From: Nymphaea colorata
Taxonomy: Eukaryota; Streptophyta; Magnoliopsida; Nymphaeales; Nymphaeaceae
Assembly: GCF_008831285.2 (NCBI RefSeq)
Contig: NC_045148.1
Location: 7,755,001 to 7,819,000 of the forward strand
Direction: 5' to 3'
Length of the DNA stretch: 64,000 nt
A program made the position numbers and the translations under genes. Position 1 is the stretch's first letter, and every line of letters begins with the position of its first letter. Under the pieces are notes generated by a model. The model saw nothing but the letters and a program-made list of their open reading frames with translations, did no database searches and had not been told where the DNA came from. Positions 36,942 to 48,435 of the stretch are shown here, one piece after another.

Positions 36942-39819
36942 GAAAGCCTTCTGTTCCTAGAAAATGCAGATTGGCCACCTCTACATTTCCGGAAATACGT
37001 GATTAAATAGAAAGGATAAAGGACAATTCATAGAGGGCAATTCACAATTTTCTGTTCGTGTTACTTTTTTTACTTTTCTGCAATCTTCGTGCCAAGTGAT
37101 TTACTCTATTCTCCACTACAATAGTTCGAAGAACCTGATTCACCTTGTACCATATTTGTATCTTTGAAGAGGGACCTATGCTAAATTTTAGGTATGCCTG
37201 AAGCTGCCTTTTTGGATACAATGCTCTGTTGAGGAACATAAGTTTTGACATTCAAATGATGGTCGTAAGCTGTTACCGGGATCGTAATGACTGTCATGTT
37301 GATCGTTGTAATCATGTAATTTATGTGTTGGTCATGTTTTTCCAAAGCATTTATCTGAAAGATGTTTGAGCAAAGGGAACAATAGCCTGAACATGCACTT
37401 GAGAAATAGTTGAGATCTCTCTCTCGATAAAAACTTCAAGCATATCTACGCCTTCTATATGGTGCATTTTCATATTTATATGTTTGATCACAGAAGTTCT
37501 TCCCAAATATATGTGGTTCTGTTTACTGAAATTTAGACTCTAGAATCTAGCTGGCCACTCCCTGGTAGAGTCTGATCTCAGACGGCTGTAGTAAAAATTT
37601 TGTCTTATCATCTCAGCACAAGTCTAGTCTCAGATCAACCAGCAGAAAATTCAGTTTGAGACTCAGTTTTTTTACAATTGTGCTCCTCTTCATTACTAGA
37701 GCGATACTTGAATGTCTGATAACCATCCAAGGCATCTAAAGTCCAGTGCCTTTTTGTGGAGCTGAAGGCATGCATCTGACGCCCACCATTCACGAATCAC
37801 AAATGAAACATGAATCGCAGATCTAGTTTTCCTGAAGGCATGCATCTGACGCCCACCATTCACGAATCACAAATGAAACATGAATCGCAGATCTAGTTTT
37901 CCTGAAGAGGTCAGAAATTCAGTGTCTTATAACCTCTGACAACCAGGTTCAAATATCCAATTAAAGACAAATTGCAGCTTTTACGTGCACACCGGCACAC
38001 TTATCTGTGTAGGTTCTGCTTGGACTGAACAAAATATACATACAGCTGTAGATGACGATTTTTAGCATGTGCCAAGTTGGTTAGAATGATGCAAAGAACA
38101 AAAATAAACCAAAAAAGAAAAACCTTTCAGCCAAATGGATGACGATAGAAAGAGCAACAGGGACATAACGAAATCAGAGATCATACAGTCCGCAAGAAAA
38201 CGGTCGCCCCTTGTCTGTAAGAAAAAGAATGCAGAAGAATCGTAAGCATCATGTGGGGCTCAACCTGGTTTCACTGAATCTGTAGATTTGAACAGTTTAG
38301 CCTCGAATTCAATGCATCCCATACTCTGCAGGGACCCGCATCACGGTTCAAGAATAAATCCTGCCATCTGATTGCCGGAAACTACACATGAATTTGATAG
38401 TGATGCGGCTGGAAAGTCTTAACAAAAAGACAGCTGGATGAGAGCTTCAAGGCCAAGAGGATCACTACAACTCAAAACAGCATACTGAACTTGGTAGTGA
38501 CGGAGCTGGAATGTTTTTACAGAAAACAGCTGGATGAGTATCATTTTCAGAGCTTCAAGATCGATAGGATAACTGCACATTGTAACATTGACTGAAAATC
38601 ATGTCCGAGAGTAGTTCAGTTGCCAGGTCTGATATCTAAAAGCTTGTCCATTCTTGAAGTTCTAATTCTTCTCACTTTCGGTGGATATTTTCGTCCGTTG
38701 GGCAGTAGCGCACATCCCAAATTGCAACCAATGGCCAGATGACTCTCTGGACACACTTTGTGGCATTTATTGCCGCAAACTGCTGGGACCTACAAAATGT
38801 TTAAAATCAGGTTGAATGAACACATGCATGGAAAGACCGACGATCTACAATAGATTTACAAGATGAATTTTTTTGCCTGCCTGTGTCTTCTTTCTGATCG
38901 CAAGATGTTGACAGACTCTCACATGGTTGCATTAATTTAGTAGAACCGGAATCATCTTATTTGATGTGTCAAATATCACGGCTAAGGAATTCATTGAATT
39001 TGTTTCTCCACTGCATGTCATAAAGTTTTACTTGATGAACTAGTTATTTCTTACCGGTGGCCACCAAATAAATCCCCATCATGATCTTAAGATTAAGATC
39101 TGAATAAGACGATCTTTCTGATAAAGCGCAGGTGGCCATGCGTGCTCTGTTGCATCCAAGTTCTGTAGACTATTTGTTCGAAATTACTGGCCCATCTGTA
39201 GACTATTTCTTTGCCATTTCAAAGCACCGCTGCAACACCAAAGTCTTTTCAAGTCATCTACTGATCTTAACTGTTTAATTACTCGAAAAACACATATAGT
39301 CCTGAAAAATGGTCAATGTACTACATGTTTTTGGTTAAGTAAACTGTGTAGTCTAACATCGGCATGTTTGGGCTAAAATGCATACAGTAAGTAAAGACAT
39401 GTCAGTAAGTCTAGTTGAGCAAAAAACACAGGCAACTAGGACTCTTGACGGCACAATCAAATTAATGAGAAAACAACACACATACAGAGACACCACCAAA
39501 ACCATCAATTCTATTTACTTAGTCGTATAATACAATATATCCACGTCGACGCCCATATCAGTATTCAATTTAACAGATTAACATTCGCTACAACAATTTA
39601 CAGAGATAAGAACAAAGAAGGTCCTTTTATCATACCAAACATTAGAAAAACGTCCACCAAACTCAAGTACCCAAAACTAGAACCAGATTTCCACTTGGGT
39701 ACAAAGATAATTCCCATCATCAGAAAAACACACACATAAATCGTTTAAGAAGTTACATCATGCCATCCGAACCGATTCCCCTCAAAAAATTGGGGAAGTC
39801 TTCTCAACTTCCTTCCATC
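36942..39819. other. Intergenic between receptor kinase and LTO1
   Basis: The first few hundred bases are the likely 3' untranslated region of the kinase gene. A degenerate duplication of about 100 bp lies at 38391-38590, where GCTGGAAAGTC...CAGCTGGATGAG resembles GCTGGAATG...CAGCTGGATGAG. No coding frame is supported. Confidence 0.55.
37762..37901. repeat. Perfect 70-bp tandem duplication
   Basis: Units 37762-37831 and 37832-37901 are identical over 70 bases (start CTGAAGGCATGCATCTGACG), followed by six bases of a third unit. Perfect identity in non-coding DNA indicates a very recent duplication or an assembly duplication. Confidence 0.95.
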
Positions 39820-40248
39820 TCAAAACCCGGCCTTATCCTCTGCCTTCAGTCCAGGGAATCCTTGGTACCCTAGACGAACCGAAAGCATTGCCGAGACAGC
39901 CTTGAACTTTGTCCTTAGAGCATCCATCAGATCCTGAACCCCTTCATTTTCGGGCTCCAGGATTGGGTATCGCTCGATCAGTTCCGCCATTTGTTTCACG
40001 TTCCGCTGGACTCTAGCAGAGAAACCATCTGGGCAGATCTCGAACGCTGCCTTCCACACCTCCACGCACCCCTTGTAGAAACCCAACTCTTCCCCGACCT
40101 CGAATCCAACCTTCAAACCCACCTCCCTTCCTTCTTCCTTGCCGGAGGCCAATCCGTCGTTGTAGCCTTCGTTGTACCCTTTCTGGAGGTGGCGTTCCTC
40201 GAGGTTTAGGGAGGATTCGAAGATGTCCTCAATGGCCGACGATGCCAT
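39820..40248 (-). CDS. LTO1: LTO1 (ORAOV1-like) Fe-S maturation adaptor
   Basis: A one-exon frame of 142 aa starting MASSAIEDIFESS. Residues 24-60 hold glycine at every fourth position (G24, 28, 32, 36, 40, 44, 48, 52, 56, 60), exactly the deca-GX3 motif that defines the Yae1/LTO1 family. In yeast LTO1 with YAE1 links the cytosolic Fe-S assembly machinery to ABCE1/RLI1, needed for ribosome recycling; that role is assumed here by homology. The protein ends in an aromatic residue (KAGF), in line with a C-terminal Trp/Phe used to dock on the CIA targeting complex. The frame is open 72 codons upstream, but that part shows no LTO1-like sequence, so the ATG at 40248 is chosen. Confidence 0.92.
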   Translation of the reverse strand: MASSAIEDIFESSLNLEERHLQKGYNEGYNDGLASGKEEGREVGLKVGFEVGEELGFYKGCVEVWKAAFEICPDGFSARVQRNVKQMAELIERYPILEPENEGVQDLMDALRTKFKAVSAMLSVRLGYQGFPGLKAEDKAGF

Positions 40249-42249
40249 GGCAACTGGCAGGAGAGAGAGAAAACGATGAACCGTCTGCTTTTGAGACCGT
40301 CGGATGAAGAAATGATTGAGGTCCATTGATCGAAAGCAAGTAGATCCGATATCTGACTTACGTTGTTCGGTTGCGTCGTTTAAGCCCAAACAGGGCCATT
40401 GATGTGTAATTAGCAAGAGTTTCTGATGTGCGTTTCGTTTCGAAATGTAAAATTTTCGCTGCAAAGATATACAGATGGAGAGGCATTAGAGTACACAAAA
40501 GAGAGAAATAAAGCAGAAACGAATGCATAAATACTAGAAAAAGTTTACTAGACGCTTAATATAGAAATACCTTGACCAAATTTATTTAAGAAATAAACAT
40601 AATGATATATTCAATAAAAAAATAACACATCCAACAAAGATTGATGAAAGTTTTCTCTATATTATATTAAGATTGAGTGAAGGCTGGCTAAAAGCTTGGG
40701 AAAACTTCGACACCGTGCGGGTCAAATAAGGCTTAAAAAAGTCAGCCCATGACATGTGTAGTTCTCTATTTGTTTAGTAGCAATGTAGAGCCCGTTTTGA
40801 TGCATGAAAAATGTAATATATAGCTAGCTGGATATAAAAGAAAGAGAAAGACATGCTAAATTACTCTTTCCCAGTAGTGTGACTTTTACAAAACTAATTA
40901 CACGAATGTAATCCTCAAAGTTAATAATAAAATAAATTAAAATTTGTCACAAGTAAATTTCGTTTTTGAAGGATTCCAGATTCAAGGTTTAGAGCCTTCT
41001 CAATCTCCAATAGAACTTTCATATTCTTGTTTCTTTTACCCACGACGACTACAGTTATGGAGTTGATTTCATAAGAAATATACCTTGATTAAAAAAGACT
41101 TGCCAAAGTGGATTAACATGTAGTAGGGAAATTTCTATTCCTGAGGTTACTTTTTACTTATAATTTCAAAAAGAACTATATTTTGTGCTTTTCTTAATAA
41201 GGACCCTGCTTAGAAAAATAAAACTAAAGCAAACTTCAATTAATTTGAAAAAAAAAAATGGTAGCTGCAAATTTTTTTAAAAATATTATCTTCTATTATT
41301 AAATTGTACTCTTACCTTTTTATCTGATATATTATGTTTTTCAAGTTCAAGCAAGTTCACATTAGACCCTTTTGATAATTTTTTTGTGAAAAATGGAATC
41401 CATCTGGATTTCTTGATAGCAGCTCTTCCACAACCTGCTCTTGTTTTCCTTAACTGCTAAAGCCACAACTTCCATGCCTTTGGACTGACCATCTTGCCAT
41501 GATATTCCTCCATTGGGTCATCAACAGACCAGCTGCTCCACTCTCAAATCTCCAATTGACAAAGATGTCTATCTTTTCCCTACAATAAAGATCTATAGTA
41601 GTCCCAGCATGCTTGTTTTATCATATTTTTTGCTTCAAAATTGAAGATATTACTCCCCTCAAATAATACCCTGTATATTCCTTATGTTCCAGAGTTTCAA
41701 GAAACTGATAAGGGAAAAAGAAAAAGAATAAATCTTCCAAAATATATTTTCCCATCCTTTCTTGAAAATCACTAGCTCCTCTACCACTGGTAGTTTTTTG
41801 AGTTTGTATCAGCTTGGGAACACATTCAATGTGTGTTTGGAAAATTTGAACTTCTAAAGATATGCTTCCCTAAGCAGTACCCCTCCATATATTTGCACAT
41901 TTCAGTCAAGTGGATTCCTATCTTTTGAACTTTTGATTGGTTAAGAGTTTCTCCCAGCAAGCTAAGAAGACTGTCTAGCTAGCTCCAAAGTGCATGGGCT
42001 AGCAATTCCCATATCCTGTGCACCCAAATATCTTGAGAATACTTCTTTTTTACACTCTCAATTTACCCTCCCTTCTTCAAATTTTTGGTGAGAGCCTGAT
42101 GCATGCAGGTATTGAATGTTAGAGTTAATCTTCGGTGAGTAAGGAGAGTATTTCATCATATTGCATGTTGGTGCTAAGCGTGTTGTTGGTGTCTCGAGAT
42201 AACATCCCCATTATGCTTCAAGTTGCATATAAGTGCCCCTACTTTTGCA
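40249..42249. other. Intergenic, 5' flank of LTO1 then LINE-derived DNA
   Basis: Positions 40249-40470 are the likely leader and promoter of LTO1. From about 41390 the minus strand reads like degraded LINE coding sequence continuing from the endonuclease fragment at 42250-42660, but stops interrupt every frame. Confidence 0.5.
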
Positions 42250-42660
42250 GCACATGAAGTTGACGCCCTGGAGTTTGAATCGGAAACTGGTCATCTACAA
42301 GCTCCTGCCTTTTCTGTTGTGTCAATTCCAATCATATAGCTAGTTTCAAATGGACTACAAATAGTTTTTAATGAGTTCCCATCACTCCAATTGATCCATT
42401 CTTTGCTAACAAAGCATATGTCAAGCATGCATAGGACCTCATTCCCTCCCCTCACCTTTCTATTATTTGGTAAGGTGAAAGCATTCTCCCTGTCTGTGAA
42501 TCTCCTTCAAGTTGCATTTTCTAGGAAATAATCAAACCCATAACATGATCTTTGGTTACAGGTGGATCTATTTTCCAATTCACACCCCTAGTTGCATTAA
42601 CATCTCCCAAGATTATCGAAGAGACCTCCAAATGGCTGAAAATCTTTGTTAGCGAGAAGC
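42250..42660 (-). pseudogene. LINE endonuclease-domain remnant
   Basis: Translating the minus strand with frame changes gives LGDVNATRGVNW, resembling the GDFNA motif of APE-type endonucleases. Further on comes NNRKVRGGNEVLCMLDICFV followed by SKEWINW, resembling the W(S/T)NNR...LDRFLVSxEW block of plant L1-type LINEs. Stops and shifts interrupt it. It is a dead fragment with no intact frame. Confidence 0.6.
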
Positions 42661-43164
42661 AATTGTAGCTCTTGATATCCAAGTAAGGTGAAGGTAAGCT
42701 CTTGACATGTACATTTGTCCATAAAACTCCACTTTAGAAAGATGGCATATTACATTTGTAAAAGGGTGTTTGTCAACAATAACAGTAAGTTTTATGAATT
42801 TGTCTCAAACATTGAGATAGATTCATGAAACACTAGAACATACAAATCCATATTCATGGAACAATGATAAGTGTCATTGTTTCTACTGCCAAATGCCCCC
42901 AAAGGAATGACACCAATTGCCCAAGAGCGACCAGGCACAAGTCAGCGCAAGCTACACCTCCTAGACGTTCAACCAGAATTCGTAAACCCAAGCTTGTCTT
43001 TGTGGATGGCGTCTTGGGGGGCTTAATGCCCTTGATAAGGTTGCCAATTGGATCAGAGACCGTGGAAAACGAAGATGGTGGATGTTCTAATATCGGATGT
43101 CTTGCAAATATGGCGTGGTGCAGGATTTTGCTTCAAACACAACCTTACCAACCTTGAGGCTCCT

Positions 43165-43361
43165 CAGGGGTGGAGGGAGGGGGTGGGGGGGCGCCTAGGC
43201 CATGGCCTCACCTTGGTCAATGAAAAAAAAATTACATTGAAAATAATAAAATTTTTTAATTGCGTCATATATTTTTTGGATTTGAATTCAATTTGGCCCT
43301 ACCCAAATCTAGAGGTTGGACTGTCGGCCCGCACCTAAAGAAAATCCTAGCTCCGCCCCTG
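43165..43361. mobile_element. hAT MITE, CAGGGG/CCCCTG family, copy 3
   Basis: This 197-bp element begins CAGGGGTGGAG and ends CTCCGCCCCTG, nearly perfect 11-bp inverted repeats. It is flanked by a perfect 8-bp duplication AGGCTCCT (43157-43164 and 43362-43369). The perfect duplication makes it the youngest of the three copies in this window. Removing the element and one duplication restores a continuous flanking sequence. Confidence 0.9.
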
Positions 43362-43559
43362 AGGCTCCTTGATGGGTTTGTGTTACAACTGATTTATTAG
43401 ATAGGTTTTTCATCATGCTAGCTACATTGTATTGTATGCTAGAACACCATGGTATTCTTCTTATTGAGCTAGAGAGGAAACAACATGCAAAACGCCAATT
43501 CCTGTTTGAGCAATGGTGGTTAAGAGAAAACGAACCTTCAAGCATCTCTTTGTTTGGTG

Positions 43560-44060
43560 CTTGGGCAGTTTTACCGATGGGCTGAACTACACATTTTGTA
43601 AAAAATTAGAAGCACCAGGGTGGCCATCCAACGCTGCCTGTTATCTCCCTTTCTGTTTAATCTAGTTGCTTGCTGAAGGTTTTGGCAGTGCTGGTTTCTA
43701 ACGCCAATGCTCAAGGATTGCTGCTACCTGTCCAGTTTCATGGTTTCCGTGAAAATCTTATACAATATGCAGATGATTTTATTATTACTTGACCTTTGCG
43801 GGAAGAGATCTTCTTATTAAGCTTGTTTTGGCCATGGTCCCATCCTTCCATTTCCATACATGATGCCAGCAAGCATTGAAAAGAAGAGAAGATCAAGATC
43901 ATTCTTAGAAGATTTCTTTGGTCTGCGGCTACTTGGGGACGCCAAGAAGCACCTGGTTGGGTGGGATGAGGCCATTAGACCGCTGAAGATGGGTGGCCTC
44001 TCACTCCCCAACCTGTGGTTTTTGAATGCCTCTCACCTAGTCAAGTGGTGCTTTGATATC
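43560..44060 (+). pseudogene. LINE reverse-transcriptase remnant
   Basis: The plus strand reads SPFLFNLVA, then LIQYADDFIIT, which carries the YADD catalytic motif of reverse transcriptase. After a frame change it reads EDFFGLRLLGDAKKHLVGWD and then GGLSLPNLWFLNASHLVKW, typical of the segment between RT and zf-RVT in plant LINEs. Stops and frameshifts, and the absence of the N-terminal half, make it a dead fragment. It is on the strand opposite to the endonuclease remnant at 42250-42660, so the two are not one simple insertion. Confidence 0.8.
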
Positions 44061-44164
44061 TGTTCGTCTCAAGGAGTGTGGAGCGAGACTCAGTTATGTT
44101 CACCACTCCACGCAATCCTACTGACAACATATATATTTACTTTAATGCTTAAATATTATATATG

Positions 44165-44450
44165 CATATACGTGGGATAACAAATATGTATGAAATAACA
44201 AACGAGTATCAAATAATGTTTATGAGATAATAAAATATTTATAAGATAAAGAGATAATGGACGGATGAATCTACGAAATAACGTCAAACATAAGTATGAG
44301 ATAATGTTTATGAAATAACAAAAACTTTATGAGATAATGTTAAATATACGTATGAGATAATAAGATAACGGATGAATAACAAAAACTTTCTCATTATCTC
44401 ATTAAACATAAGTATGAGATAACATTTATGAGATGATGAGATAATATTGT
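44165..44450. repeat. Degenerate ATGAGATAA array
   Basis: (T)ATGAGATAA, ATAAGATAA and ATGAAATAA variants recur at irregular spacing, together with AACAAA, AATGTT and AACATAAGT phrases. There is no fixed unit length, so it is a scrambled satellite-like block and not a clean tandem repeat. Confidence 0.7.
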
Positions 44451-45172
44451 AAGTGAGACAAAAAAAGCTAAAGGCCTTTTTTCTGCTTAAAGAGGTATAT
44501 ATATTGGTCATAACGATATGCATGTACAAACTAACAAATTTTACTTTTATGGAGTCCTCAAATCTTCTTTTTACAGTTTCCATTTTCATCCCTATAAAAG
44601 TTTTTTTTTTTGTATTAATCATGGGTTTTTTTTGTCGTAGTTAAAATGGCGCGTGAAATTACATACACAGGAAATGGTGGATATAACCAGCTTCAGTGTG
44701 GGGCATTGGTACTAATTAATAAGTATCAGTTTTTTTTTTTTTTCAAAGGAAGTCTAACGTTTGGACCTCAAGGCTGAAGACATTAACTTACATCAATAAA
44801 TTCAAAAAACTGAAACCCTTTAGTGAGACTATGGCTAAAAATTCAACACCTAAGTACATTTTTCACTTGTTGACTTGGCATGCTCTAGTTGGGCTGAGAG
44901 AAGGAGATCGAGTTGCATGCCCGAGGTGTGTACAAAACAAATGTACATGGAAAGAAAAATACAAGGGGGTTGGGGGCATTTTTACTAATTTGTATAAAAA
45001 TTTTACATTTTGAACTTCCAATTTTTCATGACTCACTTTTGTCGTTCAAAGTAACTGCTTTTGCTTAATCTGATATACTTTGGCCATTACACATTCATAT
45101 GCACATTTTTTTGCGCACAAGGGTGCACATATAACCAGTTTTGCTAGAAAAGATGCTTGCAACTTTCTATCT

Positions 45173-45440
45173 AAGGGTGAGCACCAGGCCGGGCTGCCGG
45201 CAGGTACCCTTCCCGACTTGGGCCTAGGCCCAGCAAAAAGGGCACTGGGCCGGCCTGGGTGGCCCCGATAACAGTTTTTTAATATACATTTTATTATTTT
45301 TTATATATAATTATAATATTTTATTACGATTTTTAATATTTATATATTATTTGTATTAAAAATATACATACTATAATTTAATCAGACTGAGCTCAGGCCC
45401 AGGTTTCAGGTGTTAGGCTGGCCCGATGCCCAGGTTTAAT
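45173..45440. repeat. GGCC-bounded AT-rich repeat
   Basis: GC-rich ends (GGTGAGCACCAGGCCGGGC at the left, GGCCCGATGCCCAGG at the right) surround a core of almost pure A/T. The same design occurs at 2640-3060 and in shorter form at 46863-46985. It is probably a non-autonomous DNA element, but I could not define a clean target duplication. Confidence 0.5.
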
Positions 45441-46022
45441 ATGGTCTCCATTTTTATTCCAATCCTTCTATTATGCAGCCAAAAAGAGAAAATGTATACA
45501 AAATTCTGCGACTTTTCAATTGATTTCCTTTTTAATTGGATCAAATGGAGACCAGTTATTCAAAATTCAGATCAAATAATTTCCCTTTCAATTGGATCAG
45601 AAGGGTAAGCAAGGAATCAGAGATAGCAGAAACAACAAAAGCGCAGGGATGGTTTTTTGAAACCAAAACAAAATGCTGACTCCCACTTAAATTCACACCT
45701 ACCTTAACCTGCTTGGAAGCAATGCCCAAAATACAGCTCCCCACACCACCATTTACTCCTTCCATTCCAGGACCCTCTTCCCGTTGTTTGACCAAGCAAA
45801 GTTTTATGTAGTCATAAATTGCATTCTTTTATTGGGTGAATGATGAATCTTTGAAAATTGGAAGTAAACGCCAAACCATTTTTACAGAAAAGCTGCAACC
45901 AAACTGCTTGACTTTGTTGTATATTAAAAATGAAGAAAAACATACACTACAAGAAAATCCAATTCCTGTATACCCTTCCTTAAGTCCACAGTTTTCCTTA
46001 TATATATATATATATATATAAG

Positions 46023-46065
<43 letters not shown>

Positions 46066-48193
46066 TTTAACGAGGTTGGGAGCTGTTCGATATTTGGTTT
46101 AACACTCTTCAATTTTCTAGTGGTGGAAAAAATCTCAGGACAACTAAGCTGATCATTTTGGCCTTGGGAAAACTTCTGGTAGGTGGAATATTATTGAAAA
46201 ATATTAAAAAAAAAAGGATAACATCATCGATAAAAAAAATGGTAAACTTTAAAACGTCTTCATTTATACTCTTAAATAAAGAAGAAGATGTATTGAACAT
46301 CATTTCTTTGATAGTTCTAAAAAACTTTAGACATTATACATATATATAATTTAAAAATTTCTATTTCAACCCCTGTTAAAATTTTGAAAAATATAGTTTG
46401 GCTCATACAATAAAAAATTCTTAGCTCCGCGAAGAAAAACAAGTTTGATTTTTAGACACCATTACTTCCAAAACAAATTAAAGTAAGCGATCATGTGCCA
46501 TGCAAGGAAGCATCTTTGAAGCTTAGAGAGTGAGGAAAGGATTGCTTGGTCATAAGAACCCTCAATCTAAGCTATCGGTGGTGCACTTTTATCCCTATTC
46601 TCACCAGCTCAGTAAAGGAGAAGGACCAAACTATTGCTTCAAAATTTTAACAAGAGAAAATTTGGTATATGTGAAACTAAAAGTATTGAAATTTACTTAG
46701 AAATTTTTTAATTTTTTGAAATCTGAGGGGGAGAGGCCAAGGCCCCTGCCTCCGCCCCTGGTTCTAAGGACATCCCATTCTTGCATGACTCAATAGTTTG
46801 AAAATAAAATCATATTAGGTTGTTTTTTCTACTTAGCATGGATTTTTTGCTTTATAATGTATTAGGTAAAGTTGGGCACCGAACCAGTCCCATAAAAATG
46901 GGTTCGGACCAGGTCAGGCCTAAAAATGAAGACTGACATTGGGTCAGGCCAAGTTCGGCTCGGCCCGGCCCAGTGCCGAAACTTTAACTTTAAATACTTT
47001 GGTTTTTCGTTCAATGTGCTCTATTAGGGTAGGTGAGTTGACTTGAAGCCTTAATTTAAATGAAAGAAAGAAGGTCTAGAGCTTATAGCTAGCGATTTTT
47101 CTGGGGACATATTGTAGAGCCACTCACGGCTTTATACTAAGACAAGCAAAACATGACATGAAGAATGTACAGTTTTTGGCTCGAAGTTCGGCATGTCAAA
47201 AAAGACTTAATGGCTTTCCTAGTCATTGAAATCCTTTCATTTTTTTTCTCTCTGCTTCTCACGAGGTAAGTCTATCTTTGCCTTTCACAGCATCTTTTCC
47301 TAAGCAATGTCGTGCTCATGCATTTTCTAGAAAATCATGAACAAAAATTTTGAGTTTTTAAACCTTCTACTCGCAGAATACGTATCGGATTCAAACAATA
47401 TTTCATATCTACGCAGAATTCAATTTTGAAAATGACCAGTTTACGTACTTCATTGGTGCAAACAACATCATTATTTTAATTTTTTTTTATTTTGCAAAGA
47501 GAATGGCAGCGTATCATATACTACATGCGAGTTATAATAAGCAATCACATAAATCATCGCTACAAAAATCAAAGCAGCGTTTTAATGACACTCTAAAATA
47601 AATTTTTAGAGGCAAAACAGTTGGTTTTTGGAGTATTTGGATGACACCGAAGGTAAGTTTTCTCGAAAATACAATCTGATTTTCAAAAAGGATTGAATAA
47701 CATGATCCAGGTTATTCCCCAAAAAGAAAAGAGTAAAAAATTAGCTGCAGCCTTGTAGGTGCATCCACCAAACACATAAACTAACTTTAAAAAAAAGGTA
47801 AAAAAATTTTTACTGAGATTTTGATCAATAATTCTGCCGACCATCGGAATCCAATGAACGGAAGAAAAAGAAGAACTGGAATTTATTTTGTTTACTGTAG
47901 ACTGGCGGTGTGTCTAATATTGAGATGGGTGCCACTCACGTGGCGGAGCGACCAAAAAATAGGGCGGGCTTGCAACCCCAGTCAATCGCCATGACCAAAC
48001 GAAGAGAGAGAGAGAGAGAGAGAGGAGTGGGGACGCGCATTTCCAGAAAGAAGGCGTGAGTGATGATGCCCATGTTTACTCCTCGCGCCTTCTCGTCTCT
48101 CCCCAATTCCATTTTGAGAGCGAGATACTCAAAGTCTATACCCGCTTCCGAGGCAGGCTGCAGAGAGACAGGGAGAGAGGGAAGGAGGGGGCC

Positions 48194-48361
48194 ATGGCTT
48201 CCCCTAGGGGCAGAGGGAGGCCATACGGAGTGATGCTGCTGCTGGCCTTCGCAGCGGCGGCTGTGGGAGTCATGGCGGTTCAGAAGCTCAGGGAGAGGCG
48301 AGTGTACACCATCCTCATCAATGAGAAGCACAGAGAGGTCATGGCTCTCAACATGAGATAC

Positions 48362-48435
<74 letters not shown>

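Larger units (their letters stand above)
44061..48193. other. Intergenic, repeat-rich, no gene supported
   Basis: Contains the GAGATAA array (44165-44450), GGCC-bounded AT-rich repeats (45173-45440 and about 46863-46985), a CACTACAAGAAAAT terminus at about 45946, and a (TA)n(GA)n tract at 46000-46060. A partial CTCCGCCCCTG-ending MITE copy finishes at 46760. No recognisable coding frame is present. Confidence 0.55.
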
